NCBI GenBank assembly: GCA_964655175.1 | Contig: CAZZLY010000070.1 | Location: 1-15,265 of the forward strand | Origin: JAIOPA01 sp964655175 | GTDB lineage: Bacteria > Eisenbacteria > RBG-16-71-46 | Length of the DNA: 15,265 bases | Direction of reading: 5' to 3' | Shown: positions 7,045-14,893 of the stretch, piece after piece | How positions within the stretch are numbered: the first letter of the stretch is position 1 | Layout of the letters: every line of letters starts with the position of its first letter | Translations under genes and position numbers: made by a program | The notes under the pieces: model-generated | What the model was told of the DNA's origin: nothing | Seen by the model: the letters and a program-made list of their open reading frames with translations, nothing else | Database searches by the model: none

Positions 7045-8811
7045 TCAGCGCCCCCGGCGCAGTTTGGCCGCGGCCGAATCGACGTTCTCGCCGCCGGCCG
7101 CGCGGGCCGCCTCGTACTCGCGCCGGGCCAGGTCCTCGAGCCCCAGTGCGCGGTAGGTGTCGCCCAGGTGCTCGTGCACCACGCCGTCGCCGTCGGTCAG
7201 CACCACGGCGCGCTCGAGGTTCCGACGCGCCTCCTCGAACCGTCGCTCGCGGTACAGGAGCCAACCGTACGAGTCCACGTAGGCGCCGTTCTCGGGTGAG
7301 TGGGCGATCGCCTTCTCGAGCAGCCGGCGCGCCTCGGGCAGTTCGCGGTCGTGGTCGGCGAGCAGGTAGCCGAGCACGTTCCATGCGGGTGCCCAGTCGG
7401 GTGCCATGCGCATGGCCTCGCGCGCCGCCGCGATCGCCCCGTCCACGTCGCCGCCGCGCTCGCGGCAGTTGGCGAGCTCGAGCCACACGCCGGGTTCGGT
7501 GGGCACGAGTTCCATGAGCTGCCGCCAAGCGACCTCGGCCTCGCGATAACGCTTGGCGTCCTGCAGCGTGCGCGCGAACAGTCGCCGCGCCCCCACGGAA
7601 TCCGGCGTCTGCAGCACGCCGCGCCGTGCGCGGGCGATCGCCGAATCGGGCACGCCCGCCGCGTTCCACGCCCGCACGGCGAGCAACGTGCCCGCCGGGT
7701 GCGTGGGATGCAGCTCGACCCATTCGTCGGCCATGCGCGCCGCCTCGCGGCCGCGCTCGTGGGCGGCGAGCACGACCACGATGCGCGCCACGTTCTCGGG
7801 CGAATCCGGATCGAGCGCGCGCAGGCGCGACAACGCCCGCCCCGCATCGCCCTTGCGCTTGAGCCGCAGCGCCAGATCGGCCACGACCTGCAGCGCGTCG
7901 GCGTCGTCGGGCTGCGCCTGCTGCACGAGCTGCGCCTGGACGTAGGCCTCGCTCGGCTTGTCCATGCGCATGAGCAGCCCCACCAGACGCCGCCGTGTCG
8001 GCGTGTCGTCCTCGTGCACGTCGAGATGATGCTGGTAGAGCTCGGCGGCCTCGGGCACCTCGTCGAGGTTCTCCTTGACCCAGCCCCACAGGAACAACAG
8101 GCCCGGGCGCGTCGGATTGAGATCGACCGCGCGCTCGAGCGAGGCGTCGGCCCCGGCGTAATCCGCGCGGCGCGCCTGCGCGGCCGCGACCTGGAACCAC
8201 GCCTCGCCATCGTCGTCGTCGAGCCACAGCAGCCGTCGCCACGCGCGCTCGGCCACGTCGGGACGTCGCAGGGATTCGGCCACGCGCGCGGTGGTGCGCA
8301 GCACCTCGGCCTGCGTCGAGTCGAGCTCGCAGGCGCGCTCGAGCGGCGCCAACGCTTCGGCCGCGTGGCCGGTGCTGAACCGCGCCGCCCCCAGCAGCCA
8401 CAGCGCGCGCACCTCGTCGGGATCGTGCGCGAGCGCGCGTTCGGCGAACTCCAGCGAGCGCGCATGATCGCCCAGCTGCGCGCACACCTGACTGATGCGC
8501 ACGAGCAGATCGCTCGCGAGCGGGTCGAGCGCGAGCACGCGGTAGTACTCGCCCAGCGCCTCGCTCAACTGCCCGGACTGCTCGAGCAGACGCGCCGAGA
8601 GGTAGCGACGCACGCCCTCCTCGCTGGGATAGCTGGCCGAGTCGCGCAGCGCGGGCGTGGCCGGTGCGACCGCGGGGGCGCTCGCCGGCTCCGGGGTCGC
8701 CGGGGCGACCGGACGCGGGCGCACGGGGACGCGCGGCGGGCGCGTCCCGGCGAAGGCCGGAGCGACCGCGAGGCACTGCGACACGAGCACGACCCACACG
8801 AGCCACGTCAT
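7045..8811 (-). CDS. Exported tetratricopeptide-repeat (TPR) protein
   Basis: This 588-residue protein has a signal peptide (1-21, ending AFA before G22). A Pro/Ala-rich stretch follows (about 24-55), then TPR-like helical repeats run from about 65 to the end. Repeat signatures are clear, for example SEALGEYYRVLALDP (83-97), AEALAPLERACELD (151-164), EARRLLEKAIAHSPENGAYV (493-512) and EEARRNLERAVVL (526-538). I count roughly twelve to fourteen repeat units, some degenerate. TPR arrays bind proteins; the partner and pathway are unknown, and no enzyme domain is visible. It is predicted to act outside the cytoplasm. I chose the ATG at 8811 because it begins the signal peptide; the open frame further upstream is only antisense-like composition over rnc. 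The ribosome-binding site (GGG) is weak. It follows rnc by 61 bp, almost filled by a strong hairpin, so it probably depends on read-through. Confidence 0.85.
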   Translation of the reverse strand: MTWLVWVVLVSQCLAVAPAFAGTRPPRVPVRPRPVAPATPEPASAPAVAPATPALRDSASYPSEEGVRRYLSARLLEQSGQLSEALGEYYRVLALDPLASDLLVRISQVCAQLGDHARSLEFAERALAHDPDEVRALWLLGAARFSTGHAAEALAPLERACELDSTQAEVLRTTARVAESLRRPDVAERAWRRLLWLDDDDGEAWFQVAAAQARRADYAGADASLERAVDLNPTRPGLLFLWGWVKENLDEVPEAAELYQHHLDVHEDDTPTRRRLVGLLMRMDKPSEAYVQAQLVQQAQPDDADALQVVADLALRLKRKGDAGRALSRLRALDPDSPENVARIVVVLAAHERGREAARMADEWVELHPTHPAGTLLAVRAWNAAGVPDSAIARARRGVLQTPDSVGARRLFARTLQDAKRYREAEVAWRQLMELVPTEPGVWLELANCRERGGDVDGAIAAAREAMRMAPDWAPAWNVLGYLLADHDRELPEARRLLEKAIAHSPENGAYVDSYGWLLYRERRFEEARRNLERAVVLTDGDGVVHEHLGDTYRALGLEDLARREYEAARAAGGENVDSAAAKLRRGR

Positions 8812-8827
8812 CGTGCCCAGTCTAGCA

Positions 8828-8866
8828 CGCCGCACCGGGGACCTCGCGTGAGGCCCCGGTGCGGCG
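8828..8866 (-). other. Strong stem-loop between rnc and the TPR gene
   Basis: A perfect 13-bp inverted repeat (8828-8840 with 8854-8866) encloses a bulged base, a 4-bp inner stem (8842-8845 with 8850-8853) and a four-base loop. It starts 6 bases after the rnc stop and ends 16 bases before the TPR start codon. No T-run follows on either strand, so it is not a textbook intrinsic terminator. It could stabilise the upstream mRNA 3' end, attenuate transcription, or be an RNase III cleavage site. The structure is seen directly; its role is inferred. Confidence 0.75.
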
Positions 8867-8872
8867 GCCGGT

Positions 8873-10423
8873 TCAGCGACGGCGGCCGCGACGACCGTAG
8901 TCGGCCGAGCGACGGCGACCGAAGTTCTCGAGCGCCGACTCCATCTCCTGGATGCGGGCGTCGCGCTCGGCGTCGCTCTCGCGATCCTCGGGCTCGTCAC
9001 TCGGCACGTCCACCACCGGCGGCGGGGCCGGCTCGTCGGCCTCGACGGGCTCGACCACGGGCTCGCTCGCCACAGGCGCGCTCGGGGCCGTCGTGGCGGC
9101 ACTCGCCACGCTCGTGGGCCGACGACGCCCACGCCCGAACGCCACCGGGGCCGGTGCGGCCGCGGGGCTCGGGGCCTTCGCAGCCAGCGGGGCCTCGACG
9201 ACCGGCGGCTCGGACTCGTCCGCGAGATCGGCCTCGATGTCCGGCGTGGTCGCCTGCATCTCGTCGCGCACGGCCTCGAGGAACGCGTCGGACTCGACCG
9301 ACTCCTCGACCGCGCTCGAAGCGACCGGCTCCGCCACGACCTCACGGGACTCGCGGACCGACGGCTCGCTCGTGCCGTCCTCGGCCCCGCCACGACGGCG
9401 GCCCCCGCGACGACGACGGCGGCGACGGCCCCCGTCCTCGCGCTCGGACTCGTAGCCGTCGTCCGACGGTTCCTCGGTCACCGCGACCTCGACCTCGGGC
9501 TCGGGCTCACGCGTGCGCTCGACGCGCTCCGCACGCTCCCGCCGCGGCCGACGCTCCTCGACGACGGTCTCCTCCCGCTCGTCGCGGCCCTCGTCGGTGT
9601 CGCGGTCGCGATCGTCACGGGTCTCGCGCCGCAGGCGCTCGACCTTCTCGAGCGCGTCGCGCGCGGCGGCCTGCTCGGCCTCCTTCTTGTTGTGTCCGCG
9701 TCCCTCACCGAGGCTGCGACGCCCCACCATGACCTCGACCACGAAGTACTTGGAGTGGTCGGGGCCCTCCTCGCTGCGGATGCGGTACGAGGGGTGCGTG
9801 CGGAACGTGTTCTGCACGTACTCCTGCAGATGGCTCTTGTAGTTCGTGTGCCGCTTGTCGGACGAGATCGCGTCGGACTCGACCAGCAGGTGCTGGTGGA
9901 TGAACGTGCGCGCCGCCTCGAAGCCCTGGTCCAGATAGATGGCCCCGAGCACCGACTCGAACGCGTCGGCGAGGATCGACAGGCGCTGCCGCCCACCGGA
10001 CTCCACCTCGGAGTGGCTCATGAGCACGAACCGACCGAGCCCCATGCGCAGCGCACGCCGCGACAGGATCGCCTTGGACACGAGCAGCGACTTCACCTTG
10101 GTGAGGTGCCCCTCGTGCTCGTCGGGATGACGGCGGTACAGGAACTCGCTCGTCACGAGCCCCAGCACCGAGTCGCCCAGGAACTCCAGACGCTCGTTGG
10201 ACTCGCGCGGGCTCTGCCCGGTCACACTGAGGTACGACCGGTGCGTGAGCGCCAGCTTGAGCAGGTTGAGATCGCGGAACGGCAGCTTGAAGTGCTTGCA
10301 GAACTCCGCCAGCACGCGCTGCTCCTGCGCGCCGAGCATCTGCTCGCGGGACGCGGGACGCTTCGCGCCGCCGCCGAACAGGGCCTTGAGCCAGCCCCAG
10401 AACGACGGTCGGGTGACGCGCAC
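8873..10423 (-). CDS. rnc: Ribonuclease III with a long charged, low-complexity C-terminal extension
   Basis: RNase III cuts double-stranded RNA in rRNA processing and mRNA turnover. Counting from the GTG at 10423, the catalytic domain carries NERLEFLGDSVLG (76-88; E77, E80, D84) and LADAFESVLGAIYLD (151-165; D153, E156). All metal-binding residues are present. The double-stranded-RNA-binding domain runs from about 194 to 262 (NYKSHLQEYVQ to AAARDALEKV). The remaining 250 or so residues are unusual for the family: a Glu/Arg-rich part, an RRRRRRRGGRRRGG tract near 333-346, Ala/Pro/Glu-rich sequence, and a final Arg-rich end. Typical enzymes are 220-260 residues; this is about 516. The start is uncertain. 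GTG 10423 has no good ribosome-binding site; ATG 10339 would give a more usual N-terminus, and ATG 10603 would overlap fabF by 118 bp. The position after fabF is common. Confidence 0.92.
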   Translation of the reverse strand: MRVTRPSFWGWLKALFGGGAKRPASREQMLGAQEQRVLAEFCKHFKLPFRDLNLLKLALTHRSYLSVTGQSPRESNERLEFLGDSVLGLVTSEFLYRRHPDEHEGHLTKVKSLLVSKAILSRRALRMGLGRFVLMSHSEVESGGRQRLSILADAFESVLGAIYLDQGFEAARTFIHQHLLVESDAISSDKRHTNYKSHLQEYVQNTFRTHPSYRIRSEEGPDHSKYFVVEVMVGRRSLGEGRGHNKKEAEQAAARDALEKVERLRRETRDDRDRDTDEGRDEREETVVEERRPRRERAERVERTREPEPEVEVAVTEEPSDDGYESEREDGGRRRRRRRGGRRRGGAEDGTSEPSVRESREVVAEPVASSAVEESVESDAFLEAVRDEMQATTPDIEADLADESEPPVVEAPLAAKAPSPAAAPAPVAFGRGRRRPTSVASAATTAPSAPVASEPVVEPVEADEPAPPPVVDVPSDEPEDRESDAERDARIQEMESALENFGRRRSADYGRRGRRR

Positions 10424-10485
10424 CTCGGGTTCGGGGCGGCCACCGCGACGGCGACCGCGCCCCCCACGACGACGGCTGCGTGCCC

Positions 10486-11733
10486 TTACGACACGGCCCT
10501 CATCAGCAGACTGACGTTGTGTCCGCCGAACCCAAAGGAGTTCGACATCACGGCCTTGAGTTTCGCGTTCCGGGCCGTGTTCGGAACCAGATCGAGATCG
10601 CATTGGGGATCCGGTGCTTCGAGATTGATGGTCGGTGGGACGACCCCCCGCTGCAGGGCGAGCGCGCAGATGACGGCCTCGAGACCGCCGGCGGCACCCA
10701 ACAGGTGTCCGGTCATGGACTTGGTGGAACCCATCCAGAGCTTGCGCGCGTGGTCGCCGAAGACGGCCTTGACCGCGGTCACCTCGATGGGATCCCCCGC
10801 CGGCGTGGACGTGCCGTGGGCGTTGACGTACCCGACCTCGTCCAGGGGCATGGCGGCGTCGGCGAGCGCGCGCTTCATGGCGCGCGCCGCGCCCTCACCG
10901 TCCACGCACGGGGACGTGATGTGGTAGGCATCGCCCGAGGCGCCATAGCCCACGAGCTCGGCGATGAGAGTCGCACCACGCGCCTTCGCGTGGGCCTCCG
11001 TCTCGAGCACGAGGATGCCGGCGCCCTCACCGATCACGAAGCCGTCACGCCCGACATCGAACGGACGGCTCGCACGCTGGGGATCGTCGTTACGGGTGGA
11101 GAGTGCACGCATGTTGCCGAAGCCGGCCACCGCCATGGGCGTGATGGTCGATTCGGCCCCGCCGCACACCATGACGTCGGCATCGCCGGCCCGCAGCAGT
11201 CGGAAGGCGTCGCCGATGGCGTGCGCTCCCGAGGCACAGGCGGACACGGTGCCGTAGTTCGGTCCCTTCAGGCCGAACTGGATCGACACCTGCCCTGCGG
11301 CCATGTCCGAGATCATCATGGGGATGAAGAACGGGCTCACGCGACGATGGCCCTTCTGCAGGAGCGCGGTGTGCTGCTCCTCGAAGGTCTCCATGCCGCC
11401 GATACCGCTGCCCACGATGACGCCGATCCGCTCGGGGTCGGGGATCGAGTCCCCGAGACCGGCCGACCGCAGCGCTTCATGGGTGGCCACGACCGCGAAC
11501 TGGACGAAGCGATCCATCCGCTTCGCGTCCTTGCGGTCGAGCACGCCTTCGATCGAGAAGTCCTTCACCTCACAGGCGAACCGCGTCTCGTAATCGGACG
11601 CGTCGAATCGGGTGATGGGTCCGGCGCCGGACTTCCCGCTGACGAGGCTCTGCCAGCAGTCCTCGACGTTGTTCCCGACCGGCGAGAGCACTCCCGCTCC
11701 GGTCACGAACACGCGTGGGGCGTTGCCGTTCAT
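10486..11733 (-). CDS. fabF: Beta-ketoacyl-ACP synthase II
   Basis: FabF condenses malonyl-ACP with the growing acyl-ACP chain in type II fatty acid synthesis. The 415 residues match the usual length of about 412. The catalytic triad is present: C166 in VSACASGAHA, H306 in NAHGTSTPAGDP, and H343 in KSMTGHLLGAAGG, with K338 in the same loop. The C-terminal NSFGFGGHN (398-406) is also diagnostic. The FabF type is preferred over FabB because of the acpP-fabF position and the NAHGTST and GEGAGILVLE motifs. The ATG at 11733 has an AGGAGAG ribosome-binding site. It lies 115 bp after acpP, a gap that holds a strong hairpin, so its level may be lower than that of ACP. The rnc gene follows after about 60 bp. 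Confidence 0.96.
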   Translation of the reverse strand: MNGNAPRVFVTGAGVLSPVGNNVEDCWQSLVSGKSGAGPITRFDASDYETRFACEVKDFSIEGVLDRKDAKRMDRFVQFAVVATHEALRSAGLGDSIPDPERIGVIVGSGIGGMETFEEQHTALLQKGHRRVSPFFIPMMISDMAAGQVSIQFGLKGPNYGTVSACASGAHAIGDAFRLLRAGDADVMVCGGAESTITPMAVAGFGNMRALSTRNDDPQRASRPFDVGRDGFVIGEGAGILVLETEAHAKARGATLIAELVGYGASGDAYHITSPCVDGEGAARAMKRALADAAMPLDEVGYVNAHGTSTPAGDPIEVTAVKAVFGDHARKLWMGSTKSMTGHLLGAAGGLEAVICALALQRGVVPPTINLEAPDPQCDLDLVPNTARNAKLKAVMSNSFGFGGHNVSLLMRAVS

Positions 11734-11777
11734 GCGTCGAATCTCTCCTGACTGGGGTGGTGCGGAGGGCCCTGCGT

Positions 11778-11819
11778 CCCCGCGCCGCCACGATCGCCAT
11801 GGGCGACGGCGGCGCGGGG
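11778..11819 (-). other. Strong stem-loop between acpP and fabF
   Basis: A perfect 12-bp GC-only inverted repeat (11778-11789 with 11808-11819) surrounds an inner 5-bp stem (11794-11798 with 11802-11806) with a three-base loop. It begins 29 bases after the acpP stop and ends 44 bases before the fabF start. There is no T-run, so it is not a standard intrinsic terminator. A partial terminator or mRNA-stabilising 3' structure would let acpP be expressed above fabF, which suits the high cellular demand for ACP. The structure is seen; the function is inferred. Confidence 0.7.
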
Positions 11820-11848
11820 TCCGGGACCTCCGAGGGGCTCGACCGGGA

Positions 11849-12091
11849 TCAGCTGGCCGAGTGCGACTTGAGGTAGTTCAGCGCATCACCGACGGTCTTG
11901 AGCTTGTCCGCATCCTCGTCGGGGATCTCGAGGCCGAACTCCTCCTCGAGCGCCATCACCAGCTCGACGATGTCGAGCGAGTCCGCGCCGAGGTCCTCGA
12001 TGAACTTGGCCTCGGGGGCGAGCTTGTCGATCGCGACCTCGAGCTCCTTCGAGATGATCTCCTTGACCTTGCCTTCGTCGAACGCTGCCAT
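11849..12091 (-). CDS. acpP: Acyl carrier protein
   Basis: ACP carries acyl chains on a phosphopantetheine arm through fatty acid synthesis. The protein is 80 residues, acidic, and contains the attachment motif GADSLDIVEL at 35-44 with S38 as the modified serine. The preceding FIEDLG and the following MALEEEFGLEIPDEDADK are family-typical. The ATG at 12091 begins MAAFDEGKVKEII; the open frame upstream has no ACP-like sequence. It has the strongest ribosome-binding site in the window, AGGAGG at 12107-12102, though 10 bases from the ATG. The short complementary pair GAGG and CCTC in that spacer could fold and shorten the effective distance. It lies 38 bp after fabG, and a strong hairpin follows the stop. 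Confidence 0.97.
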   Translation of the reverse strand: MAAFDEGKVKEIISKELEVAIDKLAPEAKFIEDLGADSLDIVELVMALEEEFGLEIPDEDADKLKTVGDALNYLKSHSAS

Positions 12092-12129
12092 GTGAGGAAT
12101 CCCTCCTGGGTTTGGGGCTGGTACTGCCT

Positions 12130-12885
12130 TCATTCCATGACCATGCCGCCGTCCACCGTCCAGGTCTGGCCGGTGACGTATCCCGCGCGCGGAGACGCCA
12201 GGAAGGCGATGACCTCCGCGACGTCCTCGGGCGACCCGAGGCGGCCCAGCGGGATGCGGGCCTTGAGATCGGCTTGTGCGGCCTCGGGGAGCACCGCCGT
12301 CATCTCCGTGGCGATGAATCCCGGGCACACGGCGTTGACCGTGACCCCGCGCGAGGCGAGCTCGCGCGCCAGCGACTTGGTGAGACCGAGGAGCCCCGCC
12401 TTGCTGGCACAGTAGTTCGCCTGCCCGGCATTGCCCATCAGCGCCACCACCGACGACACGTTGATGATGCGACCCGAGCGGGCCTTCATCATCGGACGCG
12501 CCACGGCGCGACAGCACCGGAACGCCCCCGCGAGGTTCGTGTCGAGCACCTCGCTCCACTGCTCGTCGGACATGCGCATGAACAGACCGTCACGCGTGAG
12601 TCCGGCGTTGTTGACCAGCACGTCCACGCGACCGAGCTGCGCGAGCGCCTGCTCGAAGGCCGCATCGACCGACTCCGTCTTGGAGATGTCGGTCGCGAAC
12701 GCGTGCGCCTGCCCGCCCTCGGCGCGGATCGCGGCGGCGGCCTCCTCGGCGCGCGCCAGGTTGCGCGCGAAGATCGCGACCGTGGCCCCGCGCGAGGCGA
12801 GCGTGCGCGAGACGGCGAGCCCGATGCCCGTGGCGCCACCGGTGACGAAGGCGACCTGCGATTCGAGATCGCGCAGGGTGCTCAT
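12130..12885 (-). CDS. fabG: 3-oxoacyl-ACP reductase
   Basis: FabG reduces beta-ketoacyl-ACP with NADPH, the first reductive step of each elongation cycle. It is a 251-residue short-chain dehydrogenase. The cofactor loop TGGATGIG is at 15-22 and NNAG at 92-95. The catalytic set is S145 (in NVSSVVALMGN), Y158 and K162 (in NYCASKAG), with PGFIATEM at 188-195. The segment GNAGQANY before the catalytic Tyr is characteristic of FabG within this broad family. The ATG at 12885 overlaps the fabD stop as ATGA, so translation is coupled. It lies in the middle of the fab cluster, which supports FabG over a generic dehydrogenase. No residue of note is missing. Confidence 0.96.
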   Translation of the reverse strand: MSTLRDLESQVAFVTGGATGIGLAVSRTLASRGATVAIFARNLARAEEAAAAIRAEGGQAHAFATDISKTESVDAAFEQALAQLGRVDVLVNNAGLTRDGLFMRMSDEQWSEVLDTNLAGAFRCCRAVARPMMKARSGRIINVSSVVALMGNAGQANYCASKAGLLGLTKSLARELASRGVTVNAVCPGFIATEMTAVLPEAAQADLKARIPLGRLGSPEDVAEVIAFLASPRAGYVTGQTWTVDGGMVME

Positions 12886-13829
12886 GCGGTCCTCCCCGCA
12901 CCCTCGAGCGCGGTGCGCGTGGCGGTCAGACTGTCGGGGTCCTCGACGTTCCAGCTGGTGGCCGTCGAGTCGATCGTGCGCAGCAGACCGCGAAGCACCT
13001 TGCCGGTGCCCAGTTCGACGAAGCCCTCGACGCCCTCGGCGCGCAGGAGTCGCATGGACTCCTCCCAGCGCACGCTGGCGAGCAACTGTTCCTCGAGCGC
13101 ACGGCGGATCTCGTCGGCGCGCTGCACCGGACGGGCCCACGCGTTGCTCACGATGGGGCAGCGGGCATCGCGGATGGTGACGCCCGCGAGCGCCTCGCGC
13201 AGCCCGACGGCGGCGGGCTCCATGAGCGGCGAATGGAACGCGCCGCTCACCTCGAGCTTGATCGCGCGCTTGGCGCCGCGCGCCTTGGCCTTTTCGCACG
13301 CCAGATCCACCGCGGCGGGCTCGCCCGAGATCACGACCTGACCCGGCGCGTTGAGATTGGCGGCGCGCACGACGCCGGCGTCGGCCGCCTCGGCGCACGC
13401 GGCCTCGACGTCGGCCGCCGACAGACCCAGCACCGCGGCCATCGCGCCCGGACGCGCCAGGCCGGCCTCGTACATGAGCTCCCCGCGACGGCGCGTGACC
13501 ACGAGCGCGTCCTCGAACGACAGCGCCCCGGCGGCGACGCACGCGGAGTACTCGCCCAGACTGTGCCCGGCGACGAAGTCCGGCGTCACGCCGGCGGCCT
13601 CGACGAGGCGCCACGCGGCGACGCTGTGCGTGAGCAGCGCGGGCTGCGTGTTCTTGCTCTTCTTGAGGTCGTCGGCCGGACCGTTCCAGCACAGCTCGGT
13701 GAGCCCGAAGCCGAGCACGCGGTCCGCGGTCGCGAACGTCTCGCGCGCCTCGGGGAACGCGTCCGCGAGCGCGCGGCCCATGCCGACGGCCTGCGCCCCC
13801 TGACCCGGGAACAGGAACGCGAGCTTCAC
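12882..13829 (-). CDS. fabD: Malonyl-CoA:ACP transacylase
   Basis: FabD moves malonyl from CoA to ACP, supplying the extender unit for FabH and FabF. The 315 residues show FLFPGQGAQAVGMG at 5-18, the nucleophile elbow GHSLGE at 88-93 (S90), and the catalytic His in GAFHSPLM at 196-203 (H199). Family length is about 310. The start is GTG at 13829, overlapping the fabH stop by 4 bp (GTGA) and giving the conserved MKLAFLFPGQG. The longer open frame upstream runs antisense-like through fabH and is rejected. The stop overlaps the fabG ATG. Both overlaps indicate coupled translation of fabH-fabD-fabG. Confidence 0.96.
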   Translation of the reverse strand: MKLAFLFPGQGAQAVGMGRALADAFPEARETFATADRVLGFGLTELCWNGPADDLKKSKNTQPALLTHSVAAWRLVEAAGVTPDFVAGHSLGEYSACVAAGALSFEDALVVTRRRGELMYEAGLARPGAMAAVLGLSAADVEAACAEAADAGVVRAANLNAPGQVVISGEPAAVDLACEKAKARGAKRAIKLEVSGAFHSPLMEPAAVGLREALAGVTIRDARCPIVSNAWARPVQRADEIRRALEEQLLASVRWEESMRLLRAEGVEGFVELGTGKVLRGLLRTIDSTATSWNVEDPDSLTATRTALEGAGRTA

Positions 13830-14893
13830 GACACCACCTCCGCGGTCGTGGCGGCGGCCGCGATCGCGCGATCGACGTGCGCCTCGGGGATGCCCCACGT
13901 CATCGTGGACGCGCCCCAGGTGGCGCCACCGCCGAACGCGGCGATGCCGAGCTTGTCGCCCTGCTTGAGCCGCTTGGTGCGCACGCACTCGTCGAGCGCG
14001 ATCGGGATGCTCGCCGACGACGTGTTGCCGTAGCGCGCGATGTTCACGTAGACCTTGTCCTCGGGCAGCCCGAGCCGCTCGCGCACGGCCTCGATGATGC
14101 GCAGGTTGGCCTGGTGCGGCACGAGCAGGTCGATGTCCGACGGGGCCCAGCCGGCGCGCTCGGCGCACTGGCGCGTGGCCTCCTCCATGCTGCGGACCGC
14201 GAACGGGTAGAGCTTCTTGCCCTGCATGCGGATGAAGTGCTCGCGCGCGGACACGGTGGCGTCGCTCGCGGGATTGCGCGAGATGCCGGCCGGCACCTCG
14301 AGCACCTCGCCCAGTTCGCCGTCCGAGTGCATCTCGATCGCATGCACGCCCACGCCGGGCTCGCACGCCTGCAGCACCACCGCGCCGGCGCCGTCGCCGA
14401 ACAGCACGCAGGTGTTGCGATCGGTGTAGTCCACGATGCGCGACAGCGTCTCGACACCCACCACGAGCACGGTCTTGGCGATGCCGGCGCCGATCAGGCC
14501 GCGACCCAGGCCCATGCCGAACACGAAGCCGGTGCACGCCGCGAACATGTCGTAGGCGGCGGCGTTCGAGGCGCCCAGCTTCTGCTGCAGCGTGCAGGCG
14601 CACGACGGCAGGATGCGATCCGGCGTCGTCGTGGCGAGGATGATCTGGTCGACGTCCTTGGGCTCGAGCCCGGCCATGGCGAGCGCGCGCTGGCAGGCGA
14701 TCAACGCCAGGTCGCTCGAGGCCTGCTCGGGCGCGGCGATGCGGCGCTCGCGGATCCCGGTGCGCTCGACGATCCACGCGTCGGAGGTCTCGACCATCTT
14801 GGAGAGGTCGTCGTTGGTGAGCACGCGATCCGGCACGTACATGCCGGTGCCGGTGATGGCGCAGCCGCGGATGGCGTCAGACGGAAGGGGCAT
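13826..14893 (-). CDS. fabH: Beta-ketoacyl-ACP synthase III
   Basis: FabH starts fatty acid synthesis by condensing acyl-CoA with malonyl-ACP. In 355 residues the triad is complete: C120 in FAACTGFVFG, H260 in PHQANLRII, and N290 in RYGNTSSASIP. Other family landmarks are WIVERTGIRERR at 40-51, the FGDGAGAVVLQ stretch at 165-175 and the C-terminal FGGGATWGA at 320-328. It is about 35 residues longer than E. coli FabH. The extra length lies in the N-terminal leader, the middle insert (about 190-230) and an Ala-rich tail. The ATG at 14893 lies within the end of plsX (17-bp overlap) with GAGAG upstream. The primer preference (acetyl or branched) cannot be read from the sequence. Confidence 0.96.
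   Translation of the reverse strand: MPLPSDAIRGCAITGTGMYVPDRVLTNDDLSKMVETSDAWIVERTGIRERRIAAPEQASSDLALIACQRALAMAGLEPKDVDQIILATTTPDRILPSCACTLQQKLGASNAAAYDMFAACTGFVFGMGLGRGLIGAGIAKTVLVVGVETLSRIVDYTDRNTCVLFGDGAGAVVLQACEPGVGVHAIEMHSDGELGEVLEVPAGISRNPASDATVSAREHFIRMQGKKLYPFAVRSMEEATRQCAERAGWAPSDIDLLVPHQANLRIIEAVRERLGLPEDKVYVNIARYGNTSSASIPIALDECVRTKRLKQGDKLGIAAFGGGATWGASTMTWGIPEAHVDRAIAAAATTAEVVS

Noticed and set aside
8828..8866. Calling the hairpins at 8828-8866 and 11778-11819 intrinsic terminators
   Set aside because: Neither is followed by a run of T on the coding strand, and genes continue a few bases later. They are listed as stem-loops of unknown function.
8812..9393. Upstream extension of the TPR frame to 9393
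   Set aside because: It overlaps the rnc tail in another frame and reads as Arg/Ser/Pro-rich sequence. The signal peptide starts at 8811.
9370..9430. Possible frameshift artefact at the poly-Arg/Gly tract of rnc
   Set aside because: The frame before and after keeps an acidic and Arg/Pro/Ala composition consistent with one protein and ends at a clean stop 6 bases before the hairpin.
7300..9732. Longest plus-strand open frame (810 codons) opposite the TPR gene and rnc
   Set aside because: No domain; composition is that of an antisense frame of GC-rich coding sequence. No promoter or ribosome-binding site seen.
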